Source: an uncultured Acidimicrobiales bacterium
GTDB taxonomy: Bacteria; Actinomycetota; Acidimicrobiia; Acidimicrobiales; Aldehydirespiratoraceae
Direction of reading: 5' to 3'
Assembly: GCA_951812975.1 (NCBI GenBank)
Contig: CATOTC010000001.1
Span: 1 to 64,000 of the forward strand
Length of the DNA stretch: 64,000 bases
Shown piece after piece: positions 52,887-62,453 of the stretch. The notes beneath the pieces are model-generated. The model was not told where the DNA came from, did no database searches, and saw only the letters and a list, made by a program, of their open reading frames with translations. The stretch's first letter is position 1; each line of letters starts with the position of its first letter. The translations under genes were made by a program, and so were the position numbers.

Positions 52887-53162
52887 CTAGTCCCTACCAC
52901 GCCGCCGGTTCTCAGTTTTGCACCAACGCAACCATGCAAGCACGTCGCCCACCACAACCCGAGCCTCAGGATCGCCGTACTGAGTGGCAACACGGAAGCG
53001 AAGCATCTTCGGATCAGGCAGCGGAAGGAACGGGGTTTGACGAAACCAGTCATCGGGCACGAACCGCTTCGCCTCCACAACCGCCGTCGCCCACAGCGAC
53101 GGCCTCACCAACACCGCTCCCAACACCGCGAACATGCCGAGGACAAGGCGCCCATCTCTCAT
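52887..53162 (-). CDS. Small protein of unknown function with one membrane-like segment
   Basis: A 91-residue product. The N-terminus (RLVLGMFAVLGAVLV, about 4-18) is hydrophobic enough to be a membrane or signal anchor. The rest is soluble, with a proline-rich centre (FLPLPDPKMLRF) and a conserved-looking end (VVVGDVLAWLRWCK). I recognise no named family. The ATG at 53162 avoids a larger overlap with the ROK gene; an in-frame start at 53207 would overlap it by 35 nt. It sits 9 bp upstream of the HNH gene. Confidence 0.6.
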   Translation of the reverse strand: MRDGRLVLGMFAVLGAVLVRPSLWATAVVEAKRFVPDDWFRQTPFLPLPDPKMLRFRVATQYGDPEARVVVGDVLAWLRWCKTENRRRGRD

Positions 53163-53172
53163 CGCCGCCACC

Positions 53173-54042
53173 TCATCGGCCTCCGATGCAGTGTCCCGAG
53201 CCGGCAAAACCGACTGCCGCCGCGCCGATCAACGGACCCCTCTCAGCCAGCCCGGCCGGTACGATTCTCGTCCCGACGGAGTGTTGAAGCTGAGCGACGC
53301 GATCACATTCAAGTTGGGCCGCGGCGAAGAAATCGTCGCCATAGCCCAGAGCCACAGAGCCCGCTATCACCGCCAATTGCAGATCCAACAGGTTGGCGAC
53401 TGAACCCACCGCCCGTCCGACCAGGGTGCCGACCCGCCGCCGTTCGCGAGCGGAGGCCCCGCTGGGTGGCGCGCCCGTCCGAAAAGCGATGGCGGTGCCG
53501 CTGGCCTCTGCTTCGAGCACTCCACGGACGTGGCCGGGCAGTTCGGTGCCTTCGGGTTCCACAACAACGTGGCCTATGTGACCGGCGTTGCCGGCTGCGC
53601 CGTCCAGCAGTCTGCCGTTGAGAACGATTCCGCCACCGACGCCGGTCGACACCACCATGGCGATGTAGTTGGAGACCCCCACGGCCGCGCCGAGCCACCC
53701 CTCCCCCAGAGCCAGGGCCTTCGCGTCGTTGTCGACGAATGTCGCAAGGCCGGTCAGCGCAGCCAACCGGGACCGCAGCGGAAAGTCACGCCACACACCG
53801 ATGTTGAGCGGGGACACCTGCTCGCCGTTGGGGCGCATCGGACCGCCCGTGCCGACCCCGCAGACGTCCACGCCGCCAAGGTCGATGGTCTCAATGATCC
53901 CAGCCAGACGACCGAACAGTTCCTCGCCGTCTCTGGCGCCGGTCGAGTCGACTCGGACCCGCCCCTCAATCTCGCCGGCGTCGTCAACGACCGCTGCCTC
54001 GAACTTCGTTCCGCCAATGTCGACCGCGAGCGCAACTGCCAT
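53173..54042 (-). CDS. ROK-family sugar kinase-like protein lacking the zinc motif
   Basis: A 289-residue ROK protein, probably a glucokinase or N-acetylhexosamine kinase. The phosphate-1 motif AVDIGGTKFEAAVVD (6-20), catalytic VDNDAKALALGE with Asp106, and STGVGGGIV (phosphate-2) are intact, followed by GHIGH. The conserved CxCGxxGCxE zinc motif is replaced by LPGHVRGVLEAEAS with no cysteine. Some ROK kinases, including parts of the glucokinase group, do lack it. I chose the ATG just before the first strand. Confidence 0.88.
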   Translation of the reverse strand: MAVALAVDIGGTKFEAAVVDDAGEIEGRVRVDSTGARDGEELFGRLAGIIETIDLGGVDVCGVGTGGPMRPNGEQVSPLNIGVWRDFPLRSRLAALTGLATFVDNDAKALALGEGWLGAAVGVSNYIAMVVSTGVGGGIVLNGRLLDGAAGNAGHIGHVVVEPEGTELPGHVRGVLEAEASGTAIAFRTGAPPSGASARERRRVGTLVGRAVGSVANLLDLQLAVIAGSVALGYGDDFFAAAQLECDRVAQLQHSVGTRIVPAGLAERGPLIGAAAVGFAGSGHCIGGR

Positions 54043-54129
54043 GGCGTCCAAGCTAGAGGCCGAACCAACCGCTACAAAATCTGCTATGCCCACCTACTGG
54101 CCTCACCTACTTGCCCCACCCGCAGGCCG

Positions 54130-54154
54130 CGCGATATCGCCGATGAATATCGCG
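54130..54154. promoter_or_regulatory. Inverted repeat between divergent ROK and moxR genes
   Basis: CGCGATAT (54130-54137) and ATATCGCG (54147-54154) form perfect 8-bp arms around a 9-nt spacer, within the 155-bp gap between the divergent starts. It is 44 bp from the moxR start. It resembles a dimeric regulator operator; no candidate regulator is adjacent. GGAGG before the GTG at 54198 is a good ribosome site for moxR. Confidence 0.5.
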
Positions 54155-54197
54155 TATCGGGGGACCCCTAGTTACGATTGATGCCCTTGGAGGTACT

Positions 54198-55235
54198 GTG
54201 AGCGTTGTCGAGGGTAGCGGACGTGATCCTGAGGGTCTGACGGCAGCCAACGACGTTCCCCGCCCAGTCGAACCCGACGACGCCCTCACTGAGTTCCAGA
54301 GAAACTTCGCTTCGATCGTCGCCAATGTCGAGACGGTGATACGCGGCAAACGCGACGTCGTCCACCTGCTCGTGCTCGCCCTGGTCTGCGACGGTCATGT
54401 GCTCATCGAGGATGTCCCCGGTGTCGGCAAGACAAGCCTCGGCAAAGCTCTGGCGCGCAGCGTCGACGGACGATTCGGGCGGGTGCAGTTCACTCCCGAC
54501 CTCCTGCCGACCGATGTGACGGGCATGTCGGTCTGGAACCGGGCGAGCGAGACCTTCGAGTTCCGGCCCGGGCCGATCTTCTCTGACGTGCTGTTGGCCG
54601 ATGAGATCAACCGCGCTTCGCCGAAGACTCAATCAGCGCTTCTTGAAGCGATGGCCGAGCGTCAGGTCACATCCGACGGAGTGACCCACGAGTTGGGCTC
54701 CCCCTTCATGGTCATCGCCACGCAGAACCCGATCGAACACGAGGGCACCTACAGGCTGCCGGAGGCCCAACTCGACCGATTCCTCATGCAGATCGCCATC
54801 GGCTACCCGGACCGCGGGGCCGAGGAGCAGATCCTCGAATCGCACGCCGGAATCGCCAACCTGGTCGACCGACTCAGCGCTGTCGTGTCATCGCAGGCGG
54901 TCACCGAAATGTCCGAGTCCCTCGAACGGATCTATGTCGCTCCGCAACTGCGTCAGTACCTGCTCAATCTGGCCGCCGCCACCCGCGCCCATCCATCGTT
55001 GACACTCGGACTCTCGCCGCGCGGTGTACTGGCCCTGCAACGCGTTGCGCGCGCCCAGGCAGCATCGTTCGGTCGCCAGTACAGCACTCCCGACGATGTC
55101 AAGGAACTGGCGCGCGTGGTTCTTCCGCACCGACTGCTCGTCACTCCCGAGGTGCGCATGCGCGGCGTGAGACCTACCGACGTGGTCACCGAGATCCTCG
55201 ACAGCGTTCCGCTGCCGCGACCCGGAAGAACCTAG
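54198..55235 (+). CDS. MoxR-family AAA+ ATPase
   Basis: A 345-residue AAA+ chaperone-like ATPase of the MoxR group, which with DUF58 and membrane transglutaminase partners is thought to assist maturation of protein complexes. The Walker A is [13 protein letters not shown] (72-84), Walker B is [10 protein letters not shown] (132-141, Asp135-Glu136), and sensor regions [25 protein letters not shown] (e.g. [10 protein letters not shown]) follow. It starts at GTG with GGAGG four bases before. DUF58 follows after a 1-bp gap. Confidence 0.94.
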   Translation: MSVVEGSGRDPEGLTAANDVPRPVEPDDALTEFQRNFASIVANVETVIRGKRDVVHLLVLALVCDGHVLIEDVPGVGKTSLGKALARSVDGRFGRVQFTPDLLPTDVTGMSVWNRASETFEFRPGPIFSDVLLADEINRASPKTQSALLEAMAERQVTSDGVTHELGSPFMVIATQNPIEHEGTYRLPEAQLDRFLMQIAIGYPDRGAEEQILESHAGIANLVDRLSAVVSSQAVTEMSESLERIYVAPQLRQYLLNLAAATRAHPSLTLGLSPRGVLALQRVARAQAASFGRQYSTPDDVKELARVVLPHRLLVTPEVRMRGVRPTDVVTEILDSVPLPRPGRT

Positions 55236-55236
55236 C

Positions 55237-56400
55237 GTGCCGACCCGCACAGGCTGGTGGGTATTGACCGTCAGCGCTGTGGCGGGAGTCTTCGGACGCC
55301 TGATCGGTGGGATCGAGTTCATAGTTCCCGCTGCCACAGGAGTCCTCTCGGTTGCACTGGCGCTGCTGTGGCACCAGTTGTTTCCGGTCCGGTTGTCGGT
55401 CAAGAAGCGGCTCTCTCCACTGCGTGTGCCTGCGGGAGACTCGGCGCGGGTCGATCTCGAGTTGCGCAACGGCGGATCCCGACGCACACCGGTGCTGCGC
55501 CTTCACGACGCAGTACGAGGCACGCGGGGATTCAGCGCGGAGGTTGCTCCGATCGCGCCCAAAGGAGGAACGGCTAACGCTTCGTACCGTCTCAGCACCG
55601 CTAGTCGCGGGGTGCAGGAGATTGGGCCAGTGACGATCCGCGACGGCGACGCGTTCGGGTTGGTGCAGCGAGACCAACAGATTCCAGGAGTCTTGCGACT
55701 CGTAGTCCACCCTCGTCTTGAGATCATCGGCTCGCCGCGGGTCACCGCCGCGGAGGATTCACTGCTCGGCAAGCAGCACCACCAGTCGCTGGGACTCAGC
55801 GACGAGGACTTCGACGGGCTTCGTCCGTACACGCCAGGTGATGATCTCCGGCGCGTGCACTGGCTCTCTTCGGCACGCCAGGACGAGCTCCAGGTGCGCC
55901 AACCCCGCCCACCCCGCCACGGTCTGCTCTCGGTGGTGATCGACACACGGCCACCGGGTGATCTCGTAGCGTCTCTGGACATCACCACATCAATCGCCGG
56001 ATCGATCGCAGCCTCGGTTCTGAGCGCCGGCGACGCAACACTGATCGAGACGACTGACGGCCGCTCGACGAGAAGGGTCATCGGCAGTTCACAACTCAAC
56101 TCGCTGCTGGAGTTTCTCGCACTGCTCGACGACGGGTCGCCGGAGATTCACGCAGCGGTTCCCAGCACCAACGGCTCCGTCGTCGCTGTCACCGCAGACC
56201 CCCTACTCATCACCGACCAGCTGGCGCGACGCAATTTTTCCCAACGACTGGGGGCTCGACTCGTCATCACGACCGACGTCGAGAACTGGGGCGTCGATCA
56301 TCGCCCTCACAGCTCAACGGGCTGGATCCATCTCACCGGCCCCAACCAGCTTGGGACGCTCTTCACTCCACAACGCCACCAATCATACGAGTTCACGTGA
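55237..56400 (+). CDS. DUF58 protein (MoxR-associated, von Willebrand-like)
   Basis: A 387-residue DUF58 protein. Two hydrophobic segments near the N-terminus (about 7-22 and 30-45) suggest membrane anchorage. The DUF58 signature [29 protein letters not shown] (in part [14 protein letters not shown]) is present at about 200-215. DUF58 proteins accompany MoxR ATPases and are thought to be substrates or adaptors with a vWA-like metal site. It starts at GTG and overlaps the next gene (GTGA). Confidence 0.92.
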   Translation: MPTRTGWWVLTVSAVAGVFGRLIGGIEFIVPAATGVLSVALALLWHQLFPVRLSVKKRLSPLRVPAGDSARVDLELRNGGSRRTPVLRLHDAVRGTRGFSAEVAPIAPKGGTANASYRLSTASRGVQEIGPVTIRDGDAFGLVQRDQQIPGVLRLVVHPRLEIIGSPRVTAAEDSLLGKQHHQSLGLSDEDFDGLRPYTPGDDLRRVHWLSSARQDELQVRQPRPPRHGLLSVVIDTRPPGDLVASLDITTSIAGSIAASVLSAGDATLIETTDGRSTRRVIGSSQLNSLLEFLALLDDGSPEIHAAVPSTNGSVVAVTADPLLITDQLARRNFSQRLGARLVITTDVENWGVDHRPHSSTGWIHLTGPNQLGTLFTPQRHQSYEFT

Positions 56401-58766
56401 AGCCGCATCAGATCACTGCCGTTGTCGCTGAGAGTTCGGTGATCGCGGCTTCGATTGTGGCTGCGACCAGCCTGGAGCGGCTCTTCGTCGACTCGACGTT
56501 TCTACGCGACGTCCTGTTGATGGCAGTAGCTTCCCACCTCGTGGCGATCGCCTGTCGCCGTGCCAGATTCAAGTTCGGCCCTTCGGCGATCGTGAGCGGA
56601 CTGACCCTGGTGCTGCTCGGCAGCGCGATCTTCTATCCCAACGACAGCTCTTTCATCTTCCCGACATCAGACACGGTCCGCGCCCTCACCGACGACCTGT
56701 CGGCGGCCGGGACCGTGTTCGTCGAGGAGTCCGCCCCGGTTGAACCGTTGCGGGGATTCATTGTGAGCGCATCAGCACTGATCTGGATCGGAGCCTTCCT
56801 GGCCGATTCTGCCGCCTTCAGACTGCGCTCCTATGTTGAAGCCGTCGCCTTCGCCACCTCGGTTCTGGCGTTCTCCTCGCTCATGGGCGTCGATCGCAAC
56901 CAGGTGGCTCACGGCGTGGCGTTCACGGCCGCGTTGACGGCTGTGGCGCTCTCGATGCGAGCGCTCGACAAGGCCGACGACGACCTCTGGACAGCCGGCA
57001 GAGCCGGCCCGGGAGTGTCGACGATCCTGCGTTCCGGCGCAATTCTCGGCTTGGTCGTCGTGGTCGCCGGGGCGCTCGTGGCTCCGCGTATTCCCGGCGC
57101 GGAATCTCAACCGCTCATCGACATCACCGGACTCGATGATCCACCGTCGACTCGCAGCATCACCAGTCCCCTGGTCAATGTCTCGGCCTCACTGGTCGAG
57201 CAGAGCGACGAGGAGATCTTCTCGGTGAGGGTCGCCCCCGAGGAGCGCGACTATTGGCGTCTGATGGCCCTGACCAGATTCGACGGCAACCAGTGGCAGC
57301 GAACCTCAAGCTTCGATGAGGCTCGTGGTCGCCTCCCCAGCACCATCGACTCGTCGGTGATCAACCGCACGAGGCTGGTCCAAACCGTGACCAAGCGTTC
57401 CCGCGGCGACGACGACATCTTTCTGCCGGCCGCCTACGAATTGAGCCGAGTGCTCGACGACGGAGGAGTTGATCTCGAATACGAGGTTGCTACCGGCGCG
57501 CTGGTATACCACCGCAACTCCCAAGAGTTGGCGGAGCAGGGGTTCTCCTACACGATCGAGAGTCAGGTCCCCGACTACGAGCCTTCCCAGCTTCCGGCAC
57601 GAGCGGCGGTGAACTTGAGCGAAGAGTTCGTGGCGCAACATACGCAGCTTCCGCGGGTCTGCGGCTCCGACGAGTCCAGCGCGACCCATGACTGCTGGCC
57701 GACGCGAATCACGCACCTCGCCCAGCAGGTCACCACGGGTGCAGTGTCGGACCACCAGCGGGCCAGGATGCTGCAGGACTTTCTGCGGAATCCGGCGAAC
57801 TTCAGATACGACCTCAATGTTGCTCAGCGTCACGACATCGCTACCGCCGAGGACTTCCTGTTCAACGTCCGTGCCGGGTATTGCGAGCAGTTCGCCTCGG
57901 TGTTCGCCGCTATGGCCCGGTCGCTCGGGATTCCCACACGGGTGGCGGTCGGTTACACCTGGGGTTCCTGGGATCCCGAACGCCAAGAGTACGTTGTGCG
58001 CGGACATCACGCCCATGCCTGGCCCGAGGTGTACTTCGCCGAGGCGGGTTGGGTCATCTTCGAGCCGACCCCGGGTCGCAGCAGGCCTCATGACCCCGAC
58101 ATGACCGGTCTCGCCGACGCCCGGCAGTATCCCAGCAACGAGTCACCGGTCCTGTCGGGCTCCGTCGGTGGCGTTACCGGGGGTGGTACGAACAACAACG
58201 GCTTCGGGGGGCCGCCTGTCCCCCGTCCAAGCGCTTCGAACGTCGCTTCAGAGGCAACCTCGGTATCGGACTCGAGCGGATCGCCAGTGTTGTTCTCGGT
58301 GTTGCGTCTGGCTCTCATTGCCGTTGCCGGTGTCGCTGCGGCAGCGATGGCGACCCCCACAATCAAAGCGATCCGAAGACGAAGACGTTTGCTGCGGGCC
58401 GCTGACGACCCGGTGCTGCGAGGCGAGATCGCCTGGGACGACGCCCTCAAAGCCCTGCGGTTGGTCGGATTCTCGCCCAACGGCGCCCAGACGCCGTTGG
58501 AGGTCGCCCACGCGACGGAACAGTTCGGAGCTGATCTCGGCCCGATCGAGGATCTGGCCGCCGCCCTGACCGCGCTGCGCTACTCAGACACATCGGTTGA
58601 GGGTTCAACCGACCGAGAAGGTCGGAGCGGGCCCAGTGTTGCCAACGAGTTGGCGCTCAGTGCTAAAGAGGCATCCGCACGCATTGTGGATCGATGCCAC
58701 GCGCTCGCGGGTCTGCGCCGTGTGACGCTGGCAGCGATTGATCCGCGGGACCCTGTCAAGAACTGA
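56397..58766 (+). CDS. Membrane transglutaminase-like protein (TgpA family)
   Basis: A 789-residue polytopic protein: about six hydrophobic segments in the first 230 residues, a large exported transglutaminase-core domain, one more helix near 615-640, and a cytoplasmic tail of about 140 residues (DUF4129-like). The catalytic Cys496 (RAGYCEQFA), His540 (HHAHAWPEVYF) and an acidic Glu556 (FEPTPG, Glu in place of the usual Asp) form the triad. A poly-Gly/Asn linker links the core to the helix. It completes the MoxR-DUF58-TgpA operon, probably an envelope-active unit. Confidence 0.92.
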   Translation: MKPHQITAVVAESSVIAASIVAATSLERLFVDSTFLRDVLLMAVASHLVAIACRRARFKFGPSAIVSGLTLVLLGSAIFYPNDSSFIFPTSDTVRALTDDLSAAGTVFVEESAPVEPLRGFIVSASALIWIGAFLADSAAFRLRSYVEAVAFATSVLAFSSLMGVDRNQVAHGVAFTAALTAVALSMRALDKADDDLWTAGRAGPGVSTILRSGAILGLVVVVAGALVAPRIPGAESQPLIDITGLDDPPSTRSITSPLVNVSASLVEQSDEEIFSVRVAPEERDYWRLMALTRFDGNQWQRTSSFDEARGRLPSTIDSSVINRTRLVQTVTKRSRGDDDIFLPAAYELSRVLDDGGVDLEYEVATGALVYHRNSQELAEQGFSYTIESQVPDYEPSQLPARAAVNLSEEFVAQHTQLPRVCGSDESSATHDCWPTRITHLAQQVTTGAVSDHQRARMLQDFLRNPANFRYDLNVAQRHDIATAEDFLFNVRAGYCEQFASVFAAMARSLGIPTRVAVGYTWGSWDPERQEYVVRGHHAHAWPEVYFAEAGWVIFEPTPGRSRPHDPDMTGLADARQYPSNESPVLSGSVGGVTGGGTNNNGFGGPPVPRPSASNVASEATSVSDSSGSPVLFSVLRLALIAVAGVAAAAMATPTIKAIRRRRRLLRAADDPVLRGEIAWDDALKALRLVGFSPNGAQTPLEVAHATEQFGADLGPIEDLAAALTALRYSDTSVEGSTDREGRSGPSVANELALSAKEASARIVDRCHALAGLRRVTLAAIDPRDPVKN

Positions 58767-58787
58767 GTGGGACCGGCCGCGCCCGCT

Positions 58788-59171
58788 CTAGAGGCGGTCG
58801 TCGGGGCGCTGGAACCGTTGCCGCAGACGCGCCCCCGCTCCTCCGACCGCGTCGCGCAGGGTGCCGCCGCGGTAGTGCTCGGTCATCTCCTGGAGGCCTG
58901 CCCGCCCCAGCTTCCGAGCGTTGTTCTCGAACCACAGCACGCTCACCAGCATCACCGCGAAGCCGACGAATGCGAGCAGATAGTGAACCGACAGCAACAC
59001 GACCATGGAGACGGCCCCCAAGAGGAACGCCAAGGTCGCCCATTTCAGGTTTCTGAAGGCGTGCGTGTAGATGGTGGTCTGCGCGACCTCACGCGCCAAA
59101 GCGGGGTCGCTCTCGTAGAGATGATCCTCAATCTCGTTGAGGATTCGTCGCTCGTCTTCTGATAGCGGCAC
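58788..59171 (-). CDS. DUF3040 small membrane protein
   Basis: A 127-residue protein of the actinobacterial DUF3040 family. It begins with the diagnostic LSEDERRILNEIEDHLYESDP helix (e.g. EDERRILNEIE), followed by two adjacent membrane helices (LKWATLAFLLGAVSMVVLL and LLAFVGFAVMLVSVLW) and a basic amphipathic tail. Function is unknown; in many Actinomycetota it lies near division and wall genes. It starts at GTG, converging on the transglutaminase operon with 21 bp between stops. Confidence 0.88.
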   Translation of the reverse strand: MPLSEDERRILNEIEDHLYESDPALAREVAQTTIYTHAFRNLKWATLAFLLGAVSMVVLLSVHYLLAFVGFAVMLVSVLWFENNARKLGRAGLQEMTEHYRGGTLRDAVGGAGARLRQRFQRPDDRL

Positions 59172-59259
59172 CGATTTGCCTCCAGACCGGGTGTCGGTTA
59201 CTTACAGTGTCGCACAGCTTGCGCGCCAAACCAACGCTTGAATCGGCGAACCGACTCGC

Positions 59260-60000
59260 TCAGGACCGTTTGCTCAACAAGCGGAGCAAACCCTTAAAGC
59301 GATCCCGCGCTCCCCACCAGGTAACCAGCACCAGTGCTTCGACAACGATGCGAGGCGACATCTTCGACTTGCCTCGCACTCGGTCGACGAAGGCGATCGG
59401 GATCTCGCGAACGGTGCCGCCCAGACCCTGCAGCCGGTAGGCCATTTCAATCTGGAAGCCGTATCCGTCGGCCCGAACCTCGCGAAAGTCGACCTTGGCG
59501 ATCATCGAGGCCCGAAAGGCGCGGTAGCCGCTGGTGGCGTCGGCAACGCTCAGTCCGAGCGCAGCCCCGGCATAGCGGTTGCCCCACCTCGAGAGCAGCC
59601 TCCGGTGCCAGGACCAGTCGGGAATGGAGCCGCCGGGAACGTAGCGGCTGCCGATGACCAGATCCGCTCCGTGCTCGATCACATCAAGGAGTCGCGGGAG
59701 CACTCCCGGGTCGTGCGAAAGGTCGCTGTCCATCGCCACGAGAATGTCGAAACCCTGTTCCAAGCCCCTCTGGAATCCGTCGCGGTATGCAGACCCCAGA
59801 CCCCGCTTGGCGCTGCGGCTCAGCAGTTCGATCCCACCGAGGTCTTCAGCCAGAGCCTTGACAACGTCGGCAGTACCGTCCGGGGAGGCGTCGTCGACAA
59901 CCAGCACGTCGACCTCGGGACAGGCCGAGCGCAAGCGGTGCAGCACCTCGGCGATGTTCGCCGCCTCGTTGTATGTCGGAAGAACCACCAGTGACCGCAC
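59260..60000 (-). CDS. Polyprenol-phosphate mannosyltransferase-like GT2 (Ppm1/DPM1 type)
   Basis: A 246-residue GT2 glycosyltransferase resembling dolichol/polyprenol-phosphate mannose synthases. The nucleotide-binding VVLPTYNEAANI (5-16), VDDASPDGTADV, and DXD-like AMDSDLSHDP motifs are intact, followed by GSRYVPGG and ATSGYRAFRA. In actinobacteria such enzymes make the mannosyl carrier for lipoglycans and protein O-mannosylation. No fused C-terminal membrane domain is present. I chose the GTG at 60000; the longer frame runs over the small gene on the other strand. Confidence 0.88.
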   Translation of the reverse strand: MRSLVVLPTYNEAANIAEVLHRLRSACPEVDVLVVDDASPDGTADVVKALAEDLGGIELLSRSAKRGLGSAYRDGFQRGLEQGFDILVAMDSDLSHDPGVLPRLLDVIEHGADLVIGSRYVPGGSIPDWSWHRRLLSRWGNRYAGAALGLSVADATSGYRAFRASMIAKVDFREVRADGYGFQIEMAYRLQGLGGTVREIPIAFVDRVRGKSKMSPRIVVEALVLVTWWGARDRFKGLLRLLSKRS

Positions 60001-60051
60001 TGCGGGAACTCTAGGCGGCGGCGACGGTGGCGCGTCGCTAGGATCGGTGCA

Positions 60052-60327
60052 ATGACCACGACGTCTGCTCCCAAGAGGATTGCGCGTGTGCTCGCCGTGC
60101 TCTCGATTCTGCTCGCCGGGCTGTGCGGCGGTCTGGTCGGTTATGTGGTCATGGATCTCCAATGCCACGACGGTTGTTCCACCGCAGCAGGTTTCGTGGG
60201 GCTTGCAAGTGCCGTGTGTTGTGCCGCGGGAGTCGCGATCGTGGCAGTCCTCGCCCTGCGAGCGTCCGCTGAATGGAACCAGCGAGAAGCACGCGAGCGA
60301 GCCCATCGCCAGCGGGAGCTCACCTGA
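60052..60327 (+). CDS. Small two-helix membrane protein of unknown function
   Basis: A 91-residue protein with two membrane helices (about 9-33, VLAVLSILLAGLCGGLVGY, and about 46-68, GLASAVCCAAGVAIVAVLAL). A 10-residue extracytoplasmic loop holds two cysteines (LQCHDGC) that could form a disulfide. The basic/acidic cytoplasmic tail (ASAEWNQREARERAHRQ) is amphipathic. No family recognised. It is divergent from the GT2 by 51 bp and lies 28 bp upstream of the response regulator, so it may be part of that operon. Confidence 0.6.
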   Translation: MTTTSAPKRIARVLAVLSILLAGLCGGLVGYVVMDLQCHDGCSTAAGFVGLASAVCCAAGVAIVAVLALRASAEWNQREARERAHRQRELT

Positions 60328-60355
60328 TGGCCCAGCGTCCGGAGGCTGCGCAACT

Positions 60356-61036
60356 GTGACTACACGAATACTGACTGTCGAGGACGACGAGCGGATCCGA
60401 ATGTCGGTACGCCTCGCCTTAGAGGACGAGGGTTACGAGGTCGCCGAGGCCGAGTCGGGTGAGGACGCTCTGCTTGCCTTCGGCCAAGCGCCGGCAGATG
60501 TCGTGTTGATCGACATCATGCTCCCCGGTATGGACGGTTTCGAAGTCTGTCGATCAATCCGCAAGGTGTCCGATGTTCCAATCGTGATGGTCACCGCACG
60601 AGCCGACACACATGATGTGGTCGCCGGACTCGAGGCAGGCGCCGACGACTATCTCACCAAACCACACGCACCCAAGGAGCTGTCGGCCCGGATCAGGGCG
60701 TTGCTGCGCCGCGTTCGCACGTCGGACTCAGGTGCTCCCCAGCTCGTCTTCGGCGAGTTGGAGATAATCCCCGACGAGGGCGTGGTACGAGTCGGTGCGG
60801 AAGAAGTGCATCTCACCAAGACGGAGTTTCGGCTCCTCGTCGAGTTGGCTTCAAACGTCGGGCGGGTGTTCAGCCGCGAGCTCCTGTTGGAGCGAGTCTG
60901 GGGTTACGGCTATTTCGGCGACGGTCGCCTCGTCGACGTGCACATTCGTCGGCTTCGGACCAAGATTGAGCCCGATCCGGCCAACCCGCGTTATGTCGTG
61001 ACTGTCCGCGGGCTGGGCTACAAGCTCGCTGCGTAG
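60356..61036 (+). CDS. mtrA: OmpR-family response regulator, MtrA-like
   Basis: A 226-residue two-domain regulator. The receiver has the acidic pair EDDE near 9-12, phosphorylation site Asp53 (VLIDIMLPGMDG), and conserved Lys102 (YLTKP). The C-terminal winged helix shows the OmpR pattern LTKTEFRLLVELASNVGRVFSRELLLERVW and VDVHIRRLRTKIE. The following kinase and GerMN-type lipoprotein make the MtrA-MtrB-LpqB set likely, which in Actinomycetota controls cell-wall hydrolases and division. I chose the GTG at 60356. Confidence 0.85.
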   Translation: MTTRILTVEDDERIRMSVRLALEDEGYEVAEAESGEDALLAFGQAPADVVLIDIMLPGMDGFEVCRSIRKVSDVPIVMVTARADTHDVVAGLEAGADDYLTKPHAPKELSARIRALLRRVRTSDSGAPQLVFGELEIIPDEGVVRVGAEEVHLTKTEFRLLVELASNVGRVFSRELLLERVWGYGYFGDGRLVDVHIRRLRTKIEPDPANPRYVVTVRGLGYKLAA

Positions 61037-61046
61037 ACTTGAGACC

Positions 61047-62453
61047 GTGTCTCGATGGGAACGACTCGGTCTAAGGGCCAGGATCACCCTCCTCTTTGCT
61101 CTGGGGGGCCTGCTGTTGGCCACCACGATCGGCCTCTTGACGTTGACGCTGACACGTCGGAGCCTTCTGGTTGAACGCGACGCTGCCGCTCTTGCCTCGT
61201 TCGCCGAGAACGGTCAGAGGTTCCAACGTCAAGTCGGCGATGATCCAGCCGCGGAGGGCGTCGCGGCAATCCTGGAGTCGTTGACGACCACCTCCGGTGC
61301 GCTGCCGCTGGTCCGATTCGGAGAGGAGTGGGTGGGGCTCAACTTGCTGGTCTTCAGCGAGGAGACCGTGCCCAACACCCTGCTTCAGCTCATCTCGCAA
61401 GGATCCGCGGGCCGCACGCGGATCACCTTGAACGGCGAGCCCGCCATCGTCAGCGGTGTTCAGCTCCCGGGCCGCGATGCCGCTTATTTCGAGGCGGTGC
61501 TCATCGGGGAGGTCGATGAGACTCTGAATTCGCTGGGCCTGATCCTGCTTGTCGTCGGCACGGTCACGACCCTGGTCGCAGCGGCATTGGGGCTGTGGGC
61601 CTCGCGTCGCGCCCTTACACCGCTGGCTGATATTCGCGCTGCAGCCGAATCGCTGGCCGCGGGTGACCTCAAGACCCGGCTCGATCCACCCGCTGATGCC
61701 GACCTCGCGTCGCTGTCGGCCTCGTTCAACGGGATGGCCCAGTCTCTCGAGGACCGGATCGACCGGGACGCGCGGTTCGCCTCCGAGGTGAGCCATGAGC
61801 TTCGTTCGCCGCTGATGACTTTCAGCGCCTCCGCGGAGGTTCTCAACAACGACCGCCACCAGATGTCGCAACGCAGTCAGACAGCACTGGCCCTGTTGAC
61901 TGACGACATCGCCCGATTCACCCAACTGGTCGAGAACCTCCTCGAGATCAGCCGCTACGACGTGGGTACCGCTGCGCTCCAAGCCGAGCCGGTCTTCTTC
62001 GCCGAGTTCGTTCGACACGCGATCAGCTATTCGTCCCGACCCGACATCTCGCTATCGGTGAGCGAGGAGGGCGAGTCGCTGGTGATCGTCGCCGACAAGC
62101 GCCGCTTGGCGCAGGTCATTGCCAACCTCATCGACAACGCCGACAAGTACGGAGGCGGCAACATCGAGGTGGAGATCTCCAGTGAGTCCGACGTGGCGTT
62201 CCTGGCGGTCCAGGACCGTGGACCGGGCGTTCCGGCAGCCGAGCGGCGGGTGATCTTCGACCGCTTCAGTCGAGGCAGTTCGGGAGGGCGACGCGGCCAC
62301 GACACCGGCACGGGGCTCGGGTTGTCACTCGTATCAGAACATGTCCATCTGCACACCGGGGAGGTCTGGGTGGAGGATCGGCTCGATGGGATGCCGGGCG
62401 CGCGGATGGTCGTGGCCCTGCCGATAAGAATCGATCCGGAAGACGACCAGTGA
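61047..62453 (+). CDS. mtrB: Sensor histidine kinase, MtrB-like
   Basis: A 468-residue membrane sensor kinase. Two membrane helices (about 14-35 and 163-184) bracket an extracytoplasmic sensor domain of about 125 residues. A HAMP segment follows, then HisKA with phospho-acceptor His250 (SEVSHELRSPL) and the ATPase with N-box ANLIDNADKYG, G1 DRGPGVP and G2 GTGLGLSLV. Sensor length and order match MtrB. It begins at GTG 10 bp after mtrA, and its stop overlaps the lipoprotein start. Confidence 0.85.
   Translation: MSRWERLGLRARITLLFALGGLLLATTIGLLTLTLTRRSLLVERDAAALASFAENGQRFQRQVGDDPAAEGVAAILESLTTTSGALPLVRFGEEWVGLNLLVFSEETVPNTLLQLISQGSAGRTRITLNGEPAIVSGVQLPGRDAAYFEAVLIGEVDETLNSLGLILLVVGTVTTLVAAALGLWASRRALTPLADIRAAAESLAAGDLKTRLDPPADADLASLSASFNGMAQSLEDRIDRDARFASEVSHELRSPLMTFSASAEVLNNDRHQMSQRSQTALALLTDDIARFTQLVENLLEISRYDVGTAALQAEPVFFAEFVRHAISYSSRPDISLSVSEEGESLVIVADKRRLAQVIANLIDNADKYGGGNIEVEISSESDVAFLAVQDRGPGVPAAERRVIFDRFSRGSSGGRRGHDTGTGLGLSLVSEHVHLHTGEVWVEDRLDGMPGARMVVALPIRIDPEDDQ

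Noticed and set aside
52335-53621. 428-codon + strand frame opposite HNH, small gene and ROK
   Set aside because: Arg/Pro-rich shadow of three better-supported genes.
54198-58766. MoxR-DUF58-transglutaminase operon as a novel defence system
   Set aside because: This trio is a common, known gene set in many bacteria; no toxin, nuclease or recombination module accompanies it.
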